From the NCBI GenBank assembly GCA_965198325.1, contig CBDAPE010000002.1, positions 1-47,405 on the forward strand: a stretch of 47,405 bases of DNA, given 5' to 3'. The DNA is from CBDAPE01 sp965198325. Lineage in GTDB: Bacteria; Pseudomonadota; Alphaproteobacteria; UBA828; JAPUJA01. Below the pieces are notes generated by a model, which was given only the letters and a program-made list of their open reading frames with translations, made no database searches and was not told the origin of the DNA. A program made the translations under genes and the position numbers. The stretch's first letter is position 1, and each line of letters starts with the position of its first letter. Of the stretch, positions 1-7,078 are shown piece after piece.

Positions 1-466
1 ACAAGCTTCTGATCATCGACGAACGCGGCTTCGTGCCGCTGTCCAAGACCGGTGCCGAGCTCCTGTTCGAGGTGTTCAGCCAGCGCTACGAGCGCGGCTC
101 GACCCTGGTCACCACCAATCTGCCGTTCGACGAATGGACCGAGGTGTTCGGCTCCGAGCGGCTTACCGGCGCTCTCCTCGACCGCCGCACCCACCACGTC
201 AACATCCTCGAGATGAATGGCGAGAGCTACAGGCTCAACCAGAGCCGCAGGCGTCAAACCCCGACGGCGAACTGAACCGACCACCCAACCCACGCTTGAC
301 CCCATGGGCCCACAGGTCCCTCCCGCGCGCGCCGCCGCGTCAGCCTGTTGAGGGCACGCCGCGTCGCACGCGGGGCCCGCCCATGGACTACGGGGACAAG
401 CCCGCAGCCGCCAAGCGGTCCCTTCTTACACCGCCACGGTCGTCCCTTTTTGCTCCGCCATTGACA
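1..466 (+). mobile_element. IS21-family element, 3' remnant (continues beyond window edge)
   Basis: Only the downstream end of an IS21-family element is present: the last third of istB plus about 190 bases of noncoding tail ending with TTGACA at 461-466. Read on the minus strand the tip starts TGTCAATGGCGGAGC, nearly the same as the tip of the complete copy near 44854 (TGTCAACGGCGGAGC), and a second related block lies just inside it, as is usual for the repeated subterminal sites of IS21 ends. The protein and the tail differ from the right-hand copy at several positions, so these are related but not identical copies. They lie in opposite orientation. The upstream part, including istA, must lie outside the window. 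Confidence 0.85.
3..275 (+). CDS. istB: IS21 helper ATPase IstB, C-terminal part (5' end cut by window edge)
   Basis: The frame is open from the first bases of the window and reads KLLIIDERGFVPLSKTGAEL, the Walker B/sensor region of the DnaC-like AAA+ protein IstB, which loads the IS21 transposase onto target DNA. The 90 residues match the C-terminus of the complete IstB at 45045-45806 with only a few changes, for example DERGF instead of DELGF, and both end in SRRRQTPTAN. DELGF is the usual Walker B sequence in this family, so the L-to-R change next to the catalytic acids may impair this copy (inference). The start codon and the Walker A motif lie outside the window. Confidence 0.85.
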   Translation, partial: KLLIIDERGFVPLSKTGAELLFEVFSQRYERGSTLVTTNLPFDEWTEVFGSERLTGALLDRRTHHVNILEMNGESYRLNQSRRRQTPTAN

Positions 467-665
467 CGCGCGCATTTATCCGGCCGTAAACAGCCGGTAA
501 ATCGCCGTTTCACGCCCCCTTACCAGCGCCGAGTGCCAAGACTTTCCACCGCGTCCGTCGCCCGCTTCGCGCCTGGAACCGCCTCGCACAACCCATTGCT
601 TCTGTTCCCTCCGTCCCACCTAGTCCCACCTGGTCCCACTTCGATTCGCCGGTGCCAAGACTTCT
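467..665. other. noncoding junction with short direct and tandem repeats
   Basis: This stretch between the IS21 tip and the truncated PhyH-like gene holds no gene that I can support. It contains a 12-base direct repeat, GTGCCAAGACTT, at 533-544 and again at 652-663, 119 bases apart. A 10-base unit (GTCCCACCTR, last copy GTCCCACTTC) is repeated three times in tandem at 613-642. The second long direct repeat lies exactly where recognisable PhyH-like coding sequence starts, so the stretch may mark a recombination or deletion scar. That reading is inference. Confidence 0.5.
613..642. repeat. three tandem copies of a 10-base unit
   Basis: The units are GTCCCACCTA, GTCCCACCTG and GTCCCACTTC. The stretch is directly readable and noncoding, and it lies between the IS21 remnant and the PhyH fragment. 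No function is apparent. Confidence 0.6.
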
Positions 666-1277
666 GACGCCCTGCACGGAGACAGGTTCGCGGCGGACTG
701 CGCACACAAGGAGCCCCACACGCCCTATCAGACGCTCTGGCATCAGGACCAGCCGGGCCATCCCGTCGACGGCTACAAGCTGTGCGGTACATGGCTGCCG
801 CTTGATCACGTGTCGGCGGCGAGCGGGGCACTCGAAGTCATTGCCGGGTCCCACGCCTGGGACCGCTGGTTCATTACGCCCCTGGACGAGGATGACGGGC
901 TGGGCAATTACGAGGCATCCTACTCGCCGACGCGGGGAACGCGGTCGGATCCTGTGGACCAGCGCCTGGAAAGCCGGTTTGAACCCCGGCCCGATTTCGA
1001 GAACCAGCGCGACGATCACGAGATTCTGTCCTTCGAAACCGAACCGGGCGATCTCCTTGTGGTCCATACGCGTTCCGTCCACACGGCAAAGGGAAACAAC
1101 ACGGACAGCCGGCGACGCGCGATCGGGCACCGCTGGGTCGGCGACGATACGACCTATGCCATCCGCGAAGGCCTCTTTGGCGTGAGTCTGCCCTGGGATC
1201 CCGAACTCGAGCATGGCGATCCGTTCCCCACAGACCACGATTTGTTTCCACGCGTCTGGCCGCACACGAACGGCTAG
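666..1277 (+). pseudogene. phytanoyl-CoA dioxygenase (PhyH) family protein, 5'-truncated
   Basis: The C-terminal two thirds of a non-haem Fe(II)/2-oxoglutarate dioxygenase of the PhyH family is readable without a start codon. In frame from about 666 it reads PYQTLWHQDQPGHPVDGY, in which HQD is the H-x-D part of the iron-binding facial triad, then CGTWLPLDHVSAASGALEVI and AGSHAW, typical of the family core. The distal iron histidine and 2-oxoglutarate arginine are probably in VVHTRSVHTAKGN and DSRRRAIGHRW. An in-frame TAG at 621-623 and the lack of an ATG show that the N-terminal third, about 80-100 residues, is lost next to the IS21 junction. A GTG at 810 could start only a fragment lacking H-x-D. 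The gene may originally have belonged with the catabolic cluster downstream (inference). Confidence 0.75.
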
Positions 1278-1284
1278 CCCCGTT

Positions 1285-1314
1285 TTCCACCCTGTCGGAT
1301 ATTTACAGTAGAAT
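1285..1314 (+). promoter_or_regulatory. candidate sigma-70-like promoter for the 1389 operon
   Basis: TTCCAC (1285-1290), an 18-base spacer and TAGAAT (1309-1314) lie about 75 bases before the start at 1389, in the only AT-richer stretch of this gap. The -10 box is good and the -35 box weak. It is supported by position only. Confidence 0.3.
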
Positions 1315-1388
1315 TTGTAGCTGCGATGATGCGGCCTGCGCGACGGCCGGGTGGGCCGGGGTAAGACCGGCGCAAAGGAAAGGATGTC

Positions 1389-2099
1389 ATGGCCGAGAAT
1401 GGGTTCTGGGAGACCTTACGCGCCGAGGTCGCGGAGTATCCCCTGACCGATCATCCAATTTATCACGGCATCGTCGACGGCTCGCTGAAGAGGGCAACGA
1501 TCGGCGAGCTATGCGCCCAGCTTCGCTATACCGTGACAGACGGGATTTCTTCGCTCGCCCTGATCATTCCCCAGGTGCCGAGACCGATCAAAAAAGAGTT
1601 GGCCGGAAACCTGTTCGGCGAGCTGCACGGCACCCGGGCAGCGCCGTCCCATTGGGAACTGGCGTTGCGGACGGGCGCCGCCGCAGGCTTCACCGAGGGG
1701 GAGCTCGATAGCCGGCCCATGCTCGCCGAAACTAAAATCTATCCCGACACGGTTTCGGCCTATGCCATGCGTGGCCAGTGGCCCGAAGCGCTCTGTTTCG
1801 TCGCTATCGGCATCGAGGATCTGTTCACGGCTTTCTGCGATGGCGTGACAAGGGGCTTGAAGGAGCATTATGGCTTTTCCGACGGGCAGGCGTTCTATTT
1901 CTCGGTGCATATTGCGGCCGACGAGGAGCACGCTGAAACCGGCTGGAACGCCGCGAAAGAGTATGCCAAGACCGATGAGCAGAAACAGAGCATTCGGCGC
2001 GCCTCCCTGGAAGGTCGGAACATGTGGTGGAACATGTACTCCGCGATATACGAGAAAGGCGAGGGCAGGGACTGCCCGCGTCTTCAGCTAGCGCTTTGA
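1389..2099 (+). CDS. TenA/PqqC/CADD-like haem-oxygenase-fold diiron protein
   Basis: This 236-residue protein has the all-helical haem-oxygenase-like fold of the TenA_E/PqqC/iron-containing redox enzyme group. Candidate metal ligands read from the sequence are E78, H88, E143 (IEDLF), and H174, D178 and H181 in HIAADEEHAE. The H-x3-D-x2-H end and the spacing match the haem-oxygenase-like diiron oxidases, and most positions coincide with the ligands of chlamydial CADD as I recall them. The TenA catalytic cysteine is not evident, so an oxidase rather than a thiaminase is more likely. The start has a strong ribosome site (GGAAAGG, 5 bases before ATG). It heads a run of same-strand genes: cupin, TMADH-like enzyme and two Mo-hydroxylase large subunits. 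The substrate is unknown. Diiron chemistry is inference from ligand spacing. Confidence 0.75.
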   Translation: MAENGFWETLRAEVAEYPLTDHPIYHGIVDGSLKRATIGELCAQLRYTVTDGISSLALIIPQVPRPIKKELAGNLFGELHGTRAAPSHWELALRTGAAAGFTEGELDSRPMLAETKIYPDTVSAYAMRGQWPEALCFVAIGIEDLFTAFCDGVTRGLKEHYGFSDGQAFYFSVHIAADEEHAETGWNAAKEYAKTDEQKQSIRRASLEGRNMWWNMYSAIYEKGEGRDCPRLQLAL

Positions 2100-2131
2100 A
2101 TCCGAGGATATTTCTGGAAGGACACTGCCTG

Positions 2132-2515
2132 ATGACCACACCGACCGTGACCCGATTAGAGCCGGATGGCCCGTCCGGGACGGGGCTTCAGTCTTGTCAA
2201 TTCGTTGACCCCGTCACCATCATCGAGGGTAATCTGACGGAGACGGGGCACAATTATTTCACCGATGTGACCGGGCGGATCAACGCGGGTGTTTGGGAGT
2301 GTTCGGCTTACACGGAGCGCATGGAAAGTTATCCGGTCGACGAGTTTTGTTACGTGCTCAAGGGCAGCGTCGTGATTACCGTCGACGGCGAGCCGGCACG
2401 GACCTACAAGGAAGGCGACGCCTTCATGATGCAACGGGGGACAAAGGGATTCTGGCACGTGCCCGAGATCTTCCGGAAATACTACGTCATCGTCGAACCC
2501 GAAAATAGCGACTGA
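2132..2515 (+). CDS. small single-domain cupin (cupin_3/DUF861-like)
   Basis: This 127-residue protein is a single beta-barrel cupin. The core reads PVDEFCYVLKGSVVITVDG, then YKEGDAFMMQRGTKGFWHV, which matches the DUF861/cupin_3 group (ureidoglycine-aminohydrolase-like and related proteins of unknown role). The classical H-x-H of cupin motif 1 is absent and only the glutamate and glycine positions remain, so metal binding, if any, would differ from germins. An in-frame start exists further upstream within the preceding gene, but ATG at 2132, preceded by GGAAGGA, gives a protein of normal length. It sits 32 bases after the diiron-protein gene and 56 bases before the TMADH-like gene, so co-transcription is likely. 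The function is unknown; such small cupins often accompany oxidoreductases. Confidence 0.7.
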   Translation: MTTPTVTRLEPDGPSGTGLQSCQFVDPVTIIEGNLTETGHNYFTDVTGRINAGVWECSAYTERMESYPVDEFCYVLKGSVVITVDGEPARTYKEGDAFMMQRGTKGFWHVPEIFRKYYVIVEPENSD

Positions 2516-2571
2516 GCATCTCAGTTCTCCCCGTTCGGCAGGCTCAACACCAAGCAAAGATCGGTAGTTCC

Positions 2572-4632
2572 ATGGCGCGCGATTCCCGCTACGACATTCT
2601 CTTCGAACCGGTCAAGATCGGTCCCGTAACGGCGCCCAACCGCTTCTACCAGGTGCCTCACTGCAACGGCATGGGGTACGTCCGACCCAAAACCAATGCT
2701 GCCATGCGGGGCATGAAGGCGGCTGGCGGCTGGGGCGTCGTGTGCACTGAAGAGGTCGAGATCCATCCAACATCCGACATCGCGCCCTTCATCGAGGGCC
2801 GTCTGTGGGACGACGCGGACATCCCCTACCACGCGCTGATGGTCGATGCAGTGCACGAACATGGCAGCCTCGCCGGCATCGAGCACGCCCACAACGGGTT
2901 TCATGCGAGCAATTATCTGAGCCGCGAGGTGCCGATCGGGCCCCGCCATCTACCGGTGGATTCCTTCGAACCGCTCCAGGCCCGGGAAATGGACCTAGAA
3001 GACATCCGGGAGTTCAGGGCCTGGCATCGCGCCGCCGTGCGCCGATCGCTCAGCGCGGGCTACGACATTATCTATTCCTATGCCGGGCACAACCTGACCC
3101 TGCAGCTCTACTTCATCAACCCACGCTACAACACGCGCACCGACGAATATGGCGGCAGTCTCGAAAACCGCGTCCGCCTGCTGCGCGAGACCATCGAAGA
3201 GGCCAAGGAAGAAGCCGGCGATCGGGCGGCGGTCGCCGTGCGTTTCGCGGTCGACGAGTTATTGGGCGATGACGGCATGCAAGCCCAGGAAGAGGGCCGT
3301 GGCGTCGTCGAGTTGCTCGCCGAACTGCCCGACCTGTGGGATGTCAACGTCGCCGATTGGCCGAATGATTCGACGACGTCGCGGTTCACGGCGGAGGCCT
3401 CCCAGGAAGACTACATCGCCTTCGTGAAGCAAGTCACGACCAAGCCCGTCGTGGGCGTCGGGCGCTTCACCTCGCCCGACACCATGGTCTCCCAGATCAA
3501 GCGCGGTATCTTGGACTTCATCGGCGCGGCGCGGCATTCGATCGCCGACCCGTTCCTGCCCAAGAAGATCGAGGAGGGCCGACCCGAAGACATCCGCGAA
3601 TGCATCGGCTGCAACATCTGCGTTAGCCACGACTACATCATGACGCCACTGCGGTGCACCCAGAATCCGACCATGGGCGAGGAATGGCGCAAGGGTTGGC
3701 ATCCGGAATCGATCGCGTCCAAGGGGTCCGACGATGCGGTGCTCGTCGGCGGCGGCGGGCCTGCGGGCCTCGAGGCGGCCCGCGCGCTAGGTACGCGGGG
3801 CTATTCCGTTACGCTGGCGGAAGCCGGCGACGAGTTGGGCGGGCGGGTTGCGAGGGAATCGCGCCTGCCGGGGCTTTCCGTCTGGGGGCGGGTACGCGAC
3901 TACCGAGCCTATCAGCTGAGCCAGATGGCCAACGTGGATGTCTTCCTGGAGAGCGATCTCGATGCGGAGTCCGTGCGCGAGATGGGAGCCGCGCGGGTCG
4001 TGTTGGCGACCGGCGCGCGGTGGGTTGCCGACGGCCAGGGGCGCGCGCATCACGGTCCGATCCCGGGCAGCGATGGCGAGAACGTGTTTTCACCCGACGA
4101 CGTGATGGCCGGGGCTACGGTCGAGGGGCCCGTCGTGGTGTTCGACGACGACCACTACTACATGGGCGGGGTCGTCGCCGAGAAGCTGCGTGCCGAAGGC
4201 GCCGAGGTTACGCTTGTTACCACGTCGACCGATGTCTCCCACTGGACTCACAACACGATGGAGCAGGGGTTTATTCAGGCCCGTCTGCTGGAACTGGGTG
4301 TCGAGATCAGGACAAATCGCAATCTCGTCTCCGTCGGCAATGGCGTGGCGGAACTCGCCTGCACCTACACGGGCCGGATCGAAACCGTGCCCTGTGCGGC
4401 CGCCGTCATGGTGACGATGCGGTTGCCCGAAGACGGGCTCTATCGCGCGCTGATGGCCGACCCCGCCGCAAACGAAGCGGCCGGAATTAAATCGATCGAC
4501 CGGATCGGCGACGGCCTTGCGCCGGCGACGATCGCGGCGGCCGTCTACGCGGGACACCGCTTCGCCCGTGAGCTCGACGAACCGGAACCTCCCGTGGTGC
4601 CGTTCTTGCGGGAAACCAGCGGGCTCGGTTAG
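2572..4632 (+). CDS. trimethylamine-dehydrogenase-like FMN/4Fe-4S/FAD-fold oxidoreductase
   Basis: This 686-residue protein has the full architecture of trimethylamine/dimethylamine dehydrogenases: an old-yellow-enzyme barrel (about 8-340), a 4Fe-4S site and a nucleotide-binding pair of domains from about 388 (VLVGGGGPAGLEAAR). C31 in QVPHC aligns with the cysteine that carries covalent 6-S-cysteinyl FMN in TMADH. Y170 and H173 match the catalytic Tyr-x2-His pair. C344, C347, C350 and C362 match the cluster ligands. The aromatic bowl that binds trimethylammonium is changed: the TMADH Tyr60 position is E61 and the Trp355 position is D354, while W263 lies near the Trp264 position. The substrate is therefore probably another, perhaps charged, amine or N-methyl compound (inference). 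Electrons would pass to an ETF-like acceptor, but no ETF gene is in the window. Confidence 0.85.
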   Translation: MARDSRYDILFEPVKIGPVTAPNRFYQVPHCNGMGYVRPKTNAAMRGMKAAGGWGVVCTEEVEIHPTSDIAPFIEGRLWDDADIPYHALMVDAVHEHGSLAGIEHAHNGFHASNYLSREVPIGPRHLPVDSFEPLQAREMDLEDIREFRAWHRAAVRRSLSAGYDIIYSYAGHNLTLQLYFINPRYNTRTDEYGGSLENRVRLLRETIEEAKEEAGDRAAVAVRFAVDELLGDDGMQAQEEGRGVVELLAELPDLWDVNVADWPNDSTTSRFTAEASQEDYIAFVKQVTTKPVVGVGRFTSPDTMVSQIKRGILDFIGAARHSIADPFLPKKIEEGRPEDIRECIGCNICVSHDYIMTPLRCTQNPTMGEEWRKGWHPESIASKGSDDAVLVGGGGPAGLEAARALGTRGYSVTLAEAGDELGGRVARESRLPGLSVWGRVRDYRAYQLSQMANVDVFLESDLDAESVREMGAARVVLATGARWVADGQGRAHHGPIPGSDGENVFSPDDVMAGATVEGPVVVFDDDHYYMGGVVAEKLRAEGAEVTLVTTSTDVSHWTHNTMEQGFIQARLLELGVEIRTNRNLVSVGNGVAELACTYTGRIETVPCAAAVMVTMRLPEDGLYRALMADPAANEAAGIKSIDRIGDGLAPATIAAAVYAGHRFARELDEPEPPVVPFLRETSGLG

Positions 4633-4683
4633 CCTGAGGCAGTACATGCGGGGCTGCGTCGCAGCCGCCGCAGGGGGAATTTC

Positions 4684-7038
4684 ATGTATATCGGCAAGTC
4701 GATCGAGCGGGTTGAAGATTTCCGGTTCTTGACCGGGCGAGGCCATTTCGTCGACGACATGGCGGTGCCTGACGCGGCGTCCGCCGTCTTCGTGCGGAGT
4801 CCTCACGCGCACGCCGAAATTTGCGGCCTTTCGACCGATGCGGCCAAGGCGATGCCTGGCGTTCTCGCGGTGCTCACGGGCGAGGATTGGGACGGCGAGG
4901 GTCTCGGTAAATCGCCGGTGATGTGGCATGTCCCCAACGGCGATCAGCCCCAGAACGAAGCACCCCGACCGTTCCTGACCACCGGACGGGTGCGACACGT
5001 GGGCGACACCGTCGCCATGGTCGTTGCCGAGGGCCAATTTCTGGCGCTCGATGCCGCCGAGGCCGTCGAGGTCGAATACGAGCCCTTGCCCGCCAACGTC
5101 GTCACGGAGAAGGCGCTGGATGCGGATTCGCCCGTCATCCACGATCAGTTCGGCAGCAACGTCGTATTCGACGTCGTGATCGGTGACGAAACGGCAACCA
5201 ACGACGCCTTCGCCAAGGCAGCCCATATCGAATCCCTGGAGATCGAGCAGAACCGAATTACCGCGGTTCCCATGGAGCCTCGGGCCCTGGTCGGCGAATA
5301 CGATGTCGTGTCCGATCGCTACACGCTTTGGGCATCGCTGCAGGCGCCGCACGTCACACGCCAATGGCTGGCGGAACATTCGATCAAGGCGCCTGAGCAT
5401 AAGATCCGCGTCGTTGCACCCGACGTGGGTGGCGGCTTCGGACAGAAGATTTATCACTACCCCGAAGAACCCACCGTGCTCTGGGCTTCGAAGAAGATCG
5501 GGCGGCCGGTCCGATGGACCTCGACCCGTGGTGAAAACCTGCTGGTTGACACCCACGCCCGGGATCACGCCACCACGGCCGAGATGGCGTTCGACGAGGA
5601 CGGGCGTATCCTGGGCCTGCGGGTTTCCAGCCTGACATGCTGCGGCGCTTACTTGAGCCCCTTCGGGTCCTGTATTCCAGCCTACGCCTATGGAATGATC
5701 CTGTCGGGCGCTTATGCGATTCCGGCGATCCATGCGCGAATTCGTGGGGTCTACACGAATACGACGCCGGTCGATGCCTACCGGGGCGCCGGGCGGCCCG
5801 AGGGTATTTGCGTTCCCGAGCGGTTGCTTACGAATTATGCGCGGGCGACTGGCCGGGATGAGCGCGAAGTGCGGGCGAGGAATTTCATCAAGCCCGAGCA
5901 GTATCCTTACGAGTCCGCGACGGGCGCGACCTACGACTCCGGCGATTTGCCGGAATTAGCGCGGAAGCTCGAGACGATCTTCGATTACGATACGGCGCGC
6001 GCGGAGCAGGCTCGCCTGCGCGAAGAGGGTGTCCTCATGGGCATCGGTATCGCCGCGTTGCACGACAGCGCCGGGTTCGGACCGAGCGGCCTGCTCGCCG
6101 AATACGGTGCGCGAACCGGGACCTGGGACATGGCGACGATCAGGGTCCACCCAAGCGGCAAAATCACCGTGCTGTGCGGCAGCCATAACCATGGTCAGGC
6201 CCATTCGACAACGTTCGCACAAGTGGCCGCCGACGGTTTGGGCGTGCCCTTCGAAGACATCGAGATCGTGTATGGCGATACCGACCGGATTCCGATGGGC
6301 ATGGGCACCTACGCCTCGCGTTCCATGACCCTCATCGGCAGTGCGCTCAAGATAGGCAGCGAACGGGTGATCGAGAAAGGCAGTGTATTGGCCGCCCACC
6401 TGCTCGAGGCCGAGCGGGAGGATATCGCCTACGAGGGCGGAAATTTCCGGGTCGAGAAGACCAATCGAAGTCTGTCGTTCGCCGAAATCGCCAAGGCGGC
6501 CTATACGGGCGCCAGTTATCCCGAAGGATTCGAGATTGGCCTCGAGGTTTCGACGTTCTTTGATCCGCCCGATTTGAATTATCCGTCGAGTATCCATGCG
6601 GTGATTGTTTTGATCGATCCCGAAACCGGCCGGATTTCCTTGCGCGACTACTATGCCGTCGACGATGCCGGCGTCGTCATCAACCCGATGGTCGTCGAGG
6701 GACAGATCCACGGAGGCCTGGCCCAGGGTATCGGACAAGCGATTACCGAACAGTGCGTATTCGACCCGGAGTCGGGCCAGTTTCTCAGCGGATCCCTGAT
6801 GGATTACATTGTGCCCCGGGCCGACGATCTGCCGTCCTTTGTGACCATTTTGCACGAGGTTCCGAGTACCACGAACCCACTGGGCGTCAAGGGGATCGGC
6901 GAGACGGGAACGATTGGTGCCCCGCCTGCCATCGGCAATGCCGTGCTCGATGCGCTCTGGCCTTTGGGCGTTCGACATATCGACATGCCGTTTACGGCCG
7001 AGAAGGTTTGGCGCACGATCCAGAAGGCGTCTGGCTGA
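4684..7038 (+). CDS. molybdenum hydroxylase large subunit (xanthine dehydrogenase/CoxL family, form II), copy 1
   Basis: This 784-residue protein is the molybdopterin-cytosine-dinucleotide-binding large subunit of a xanthine-oxidase-family hydroxylase. An ald_Xan_dh_C-like domain (about 1-125) starts MYIGKSIERVEDFRFLTGRG. The Mo-binding domain follows with VGGGFGQK and the active-site loop AYRGAGR near residue 365, which is the form II signature; true CO dehydrogenase has AYxCSFR. GIGETG near residue 738 carries the catalytic glutamate. The family hydroxylates N-heterocycles or aldehydes with water as oxygen source. The start has GGGGGA 5 bases upstream. The next gene is a close paralogue. 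No FAD (medium) or 2Fe-2S (small) subunit gene is in the window, so partners must be encoded elsewhere or electron transfer differs. Confidence 0.88.
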   Translation: MYIGKSIERVEDFRFLTGRGHFVDDMAVPDAASAVFVRSPHAHAEICGLSTDAAKAMPGVLAVLTGEDWDGEGLGKSPVMWHVPNGDQPQNEAPRPFLTTGRVRHVGDTVAMVVAEGQFLALDAAEAVEVEYEPLPANVVTEKALDADSPVIHDQFGSNVVFDVVIGDETATNDAFAKAAHIESLEIEQNRITAVPMEPRALVGEYDVVSDRYTLWASLQAPHVTRQWLAEHSIKAPEHKIRVVAPDVGGGFGQKIYHYPEEPTVLWASKKIGRPVRWTSTRGENLLVDTHARDHATTAEMAFDEDGRILGLRVSSLTCCGAYLSPFGSCIPAYAYGMILSGAYAIPAIHARIRGVYTNTTPVDAYRGAGRPEGICVPERLLTNYARATGRDEREVRARNFIKPEQYPYESATGATYDSGDLPELARKLETIFDYDTARAEQARLREEGVLMGIGIAALHDSAGFGPSGLLAEYGARTGTWDMATIRVHPSGKITVLCGSHNHGQAHSTTFAQVAADGLGVPFEDIEIVYGDTDRIPMGMGTYASRSMTLIGSALKIGSERVIEKGSVLAAHLLEAEREDIAYEGGNFRVEKTNRSLSFAEIAKAAYTGASYPEGFEIGLEVSTFFDPPDLNYPSSIHAVIVLIDPETGRISLRDYYAVDDAGVVINPMVVEGQIHGGLAQGIGQAITEQCVFDPESGQFLSGSLMDYIVPRADDLPSFVTILHEVPSTTNPLGVKGIGETGTIGAPPAIGNAVLDALWPLGVRHIDMPFTAEKVWRTIQKASG

Positions 7039-7078
7039 TTGAACGGGGCGGCTCTTCAGGCGTCGCAAGGGGAGGATC

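Noticed and set aside
510..1265. Minus-strand open frame of 251 codons near the left edge
   Set aside because: It is antisense to the PhyH fragment, whose H-x-D and core motifs are clear on the plus strand.
4090..5733. Long open frame of 547 codons on the minus strand
   Set aside because: It is the antisense of the TMADH-like and first Mo-hydroxylase genes, has no recognisable domain, and reflects high-GC codon structure.
4684..7038. True carbon monoxide dehydrogenase (CoxL form I)
   Set aside because: The active-site loop is AYRGAGR, not AYxCSFR, so CO oxidation is unlikely.
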